Part shown: positions 62,255-64,000 of the stretch, one piece after another
Layout: every line of letters begins with the position of its first letter
Position numbering within the stretch: the first letter of the stretch is position 1
DNA from: Pseudomonadota bacterium
GTDB taxonomy: Bacteria; Desulfobacterota; Syntrophobacteria; Syntrophobacterales; Syntrophobacteraceae
NCBI GenBank assembly: GCA_023442755.1
Contig: JAEZXS010000300.1
Location: 16,098 to 80,097 of the forward strand
Direction of reading: 5' to 3'
DNA length: 64,000 bases
Notes under the pieces: generated by a model
Database searches by the model: none
Seen by the model: only the letters and a program-made list of their open reading frames with translations
Told to the model about the DNA's origin: nothing
Program-made: the position numbers and the translations under genes

Positions 62255-63538
62255 ATGTCACAGAAAGCAATTCGGGTGGTCGTCACCGGACACGGGGCGA
62301 TCACCCCGATTGGAAAAGACAGCCGGCAAACCTTCGAAAACGCCTCCGAAGGGGTCTCGGGAATCCGCTTCCTGAGTTCTTTCGATACTGAAGGTCTGCC
62401 CTGCCGCATAGGCGGCCAGGTCGACGATACCTGGATCACGGGTTTTTCAAACGGGGTGCAGGGGCTTGAAAAATGCAGCTCCCGCGGACTGAAGCTCATG
62501 CTAACCGCCGCTTCGGAAGCCGCTGCCGCCGCCCGCCTGGACACCATCGCAAGCCGGGAACGGATCGGTGTGAGTCTCGGATACCACGGCGAGAACCCGT
62601 CGGTCGAAGACATGCTGCTCTTCTACCGCTACGGGGGCAACGGGAACTGGGACATCAACGGGCTCTCGAAGACCGGAATCTATTCCTATTTCAACTTCTT
62701 CCGCAGAAAGCCCGACGTCGCGACATCCATCCTGTCCGTCCTCTTCAACTGCAGGGGAAGCAACTTTACGATCGTTTCGGCATGCGCAGCCGGTTCCCAG
62801 GCAATCGGTGAGGCCTGCCGGGTCATCCGCGAAGGCAAGGCGGACGTGATGCTTGCCGGCGGATGCGAATCGAATCTGAACTTTGCCGGGTTTATCGGTT
62901 TCGTCCTGATTCGCGCTCTTTCGGAGAGGTATGCCTCACCCGACAAGGCATCGAGGCCCTTCGACCGGAAGAGAAACGGTTTTGTCATGTCCGAGGGAGC
63001 GGGAGCGCTCGTTCTCGAAAGCCTGGATCATGCGCTGGAGCGCAATGCCCCGATTCTCGCGGAAGTTCTTGGCTACGGCTCATCCGCCGACGCATTCCGC
63101 ATCACCGACATGCATCCGAAAGGGGAAGGGGCAACCTTCGCCATGCAGGGGGCCATAAGGGATGCGGGGCTCTCCACGGCCGACATCCAGTACATCAATG
63201 CGCATGGGACCTCCACCATCCAGAACGACTACATCGAGACCCTTGCCATCAAGAAGGTATTCGGCGACCGGGCAAAGCAGATTCCGGTCAGCTCGAACAA
63301 GTCCATGACAGGCCACACCATAGCCGCCGCCGGCGCGATCGAGTCCGTGCTCACCATCATGGGCATGAATAACTCGCTTCTCCTGCCGACCATCAATCAC
63401 GAATCGGCGGACCCCAAGTGCGACCTGGACTATGTTCCCAACCAGGCCCGCCGCCTGGAACACAGCATTGCGCTGTCCAATTCCTTCGGCTTCGGCGGCC
63501 AGAATGCCTCGCTCTGCCTGGGCAAGTACCGCAAATGA
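62255..63538 (+). CDS. Beta-ketoacyl-ACP synthase (KS 3)
   Basis: A 427-residue FabF-like KS. The triad reads VSACAAGSQAIGEACRVI near residue 175, NAHGTSTIQNDYIET near 315 and SSNKSMTGHTIAAAGAIES near 347. The insert LFYRYGGNGNWDINGLSKTG is a loop that could set substrate size. The stop overlaps the next KS start as ATGA, so the two are coupled, perhaps as a heterodimer. Confidence 0.9.
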   Translation: MSQKAIRVVVTGHGAITPIGKDSRQTFENASEGVSGIRFLSSFDTEGLPCRIGGQVDDTWITGFSNGVQGLEKCSSRGLKLMLTAASEAAAAARLDTIASRERIGVSLGYHGENPSVEDMLLFYRYGGNGNWDINGLSKTGIYSYFNFFRRKPDVATSILSVLFNCRGSNFTIVSACAAGSQAIGEACRVIREGKADVMLAGGCESNLNFAGFIGFVLIRALSERYASPDKASRPFDRKRNGFVMSEGAGALVLESLDHALERNAPILAEVLGYGSSADAFRITDMHPKGEGATFAMQGAIRDAGLSTADIQYINAHGTSTIQNDYIETLAIKKVFGDRAKQIPVSSNKSMTGHTIAAAGAIESVLTIMGMNNSLLLPTINHESADPKCDLDYVPNQARRLEHSIALSNSFGFGGQNASLCLGKYRK

Positions 63539-64000
63539 ACACCCAGTCTCCCGGACAATCCCCGCAGGATGACATCGTAATAACCGGAACGGGAGCAATC
63601 TGCCCGCTCGGCAATTCAGTCGAAGAAATCCGGGAAAATCTGCAGTCCGGAAAGGCCGTCGGAGGCCGCAGCACCCGGGGCGCCAAGGTCTCGGATCTTA
63701 AGATCGACATATCCCCGCAGCTTGCCAGGTCCATGGGCAAGCACCTGTTTCTGCTCGTAAGCGCGGCACAGGAAGCCTTCACCCGGGCACGGCTCGACAA
63801 CGCCCACCTCGCACCCGAACAGATCGGCTTTTTCGCCGGCATGGGAATGGTGGACTACCGGATCGAAGATCTTCTCCCCGCCGTTTTGAAATCCCTCGGT
63901 CCCGACGGAGAACTGGACTACACCCGCTTCTTCTCCGGCAGCTACCAGGAAATCTACCCACTCTGGCCGCTTGCGATGCTCAACAACGTTGCCTTTTGCC
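63535..64000 (+). CDS. Beta-ketoacyl-ACP synthase-like protein (KS 4), partial
   Basis: The first 155 codons of a KS-fold protein; it runs off the window. The N terminus IVITGTGAICPLGNSVEEIRE is typical of ketosynthases. The active-site Cys region lies beyond the edge, so it is unknown whether it is an active KS or a chain-length-factor-like partner of KS 3. The start overlaps KS 3 by four bases. Confidence 0.85.
   Translation, partial: MNTQSPGQSPQDDIVITGTGAICPLGNSVEEIRENLQSGKAVGGRSTRGAKVSDLKIDISPQLARSMGKHLFLLVSAAQEAFTRARLDNAHLAPEQIGFFAGMGMVDYRIEDLLPAVLKSLGPDGELDYTRFFSGSYQEIYPLWPLAMLNNVAFC

Overview
The window reads as chromosomal DNA of a Gram-negative, anaerobic, deltaproteobacterium-like organism (Desulfobacterota, probably near the Syntrophobacteria). 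This rests on gene content only: an outer membrane (LptF/LptG, an LpxL-type acyltransferase), futalosine-route menaquinone genes, a 2-oxoacid:ferredoxin oxidoreductase beside heterodisulfide-reductase (Hdr) modules, an in-frame TGA that looks like a selenocysteine codon, a PEP-CTERM protein, a sigma-54-type promoter before fliD, and many palindromic intergenic repeats in high-GC DNA.

Layout. 0-9.1 kb: housekeeping and stress genes (SDR oxidoreductase, trehalose synthase-maltokinase fusion, marR-wrbA, ferritin, lptF-lptG). 9.1-12.5 kb: a small flagellar filament-cap block (fliD, fliS, a possible fliT-like gene). 13.1-14.2 kb: a zinc-ribbon protein and a TetR regulator with a near-consensus promoter and operator. 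14.4-20.5 kb: the menaquinone genes mqnE, mqnC, a deaminase and mqnA, followed by an aldolase and a ubiX-like flavin prenyltransferase. 20.5-29 kb: an AT-richer accessory island with a broken AbrB-PIN pair, tandem coiled-coil paralogues, a HEPN-like protein, an unknown three-gene operon, an IS630-type element and an IS481-type relic. 29-37 kb: two near-identical PAS proteins flanking a DHH phosphoesterase, an acyl-CoA carboxyltransferase and a TacAT-like toxin-antitoxin pair. 37-38 kb: a PEP-CTERM protein.

38.2-43.9 kb (minus) is a compact fatty-acid/polyene-type operon (ketosynthase x2, dehydratase x2, ketoreductase, phosphopantetheinyl transferase, acyltransferase) with no carrier protein. 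60.8-64.0 kb (plus) holds a matching set: a FabL-like reductase, an acyl carrier protein fused to a zinc ribbon, and two ketosynthases, the last cut by the window edge. The two sets may serve one lipid pathway.

Between them, 44.0-55.8 kb (minus) encodes korDABC, a 1115-residue Hdr/NfnB-like flavo-iron-sulfur fusion, an MvhD-HdrC-HdrB fusion and an HdrA-MvhD protein. The HdrA frame is interrupted by one TGA exactly where HdrA proteins carry a conserved Cys, and a 7-bp hairpin lies 20 nt downstream, as expected for a bacterial SECIS. The most interesting proposal here is that a selenoprotein HdrA takes part in a 2-oxoacid oxidoreductase-Hdr electron-transfer assembly.

55.9-60.7 kb carries a glycosyltransferase with a LAB_N partner, tsaD and rsmA. 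Intergenic spaces throughout are filled with several families of dispersed palindromic repeats, two of them bounded by inverted CGTCAACTT ends like non-autonomous mobile elements.
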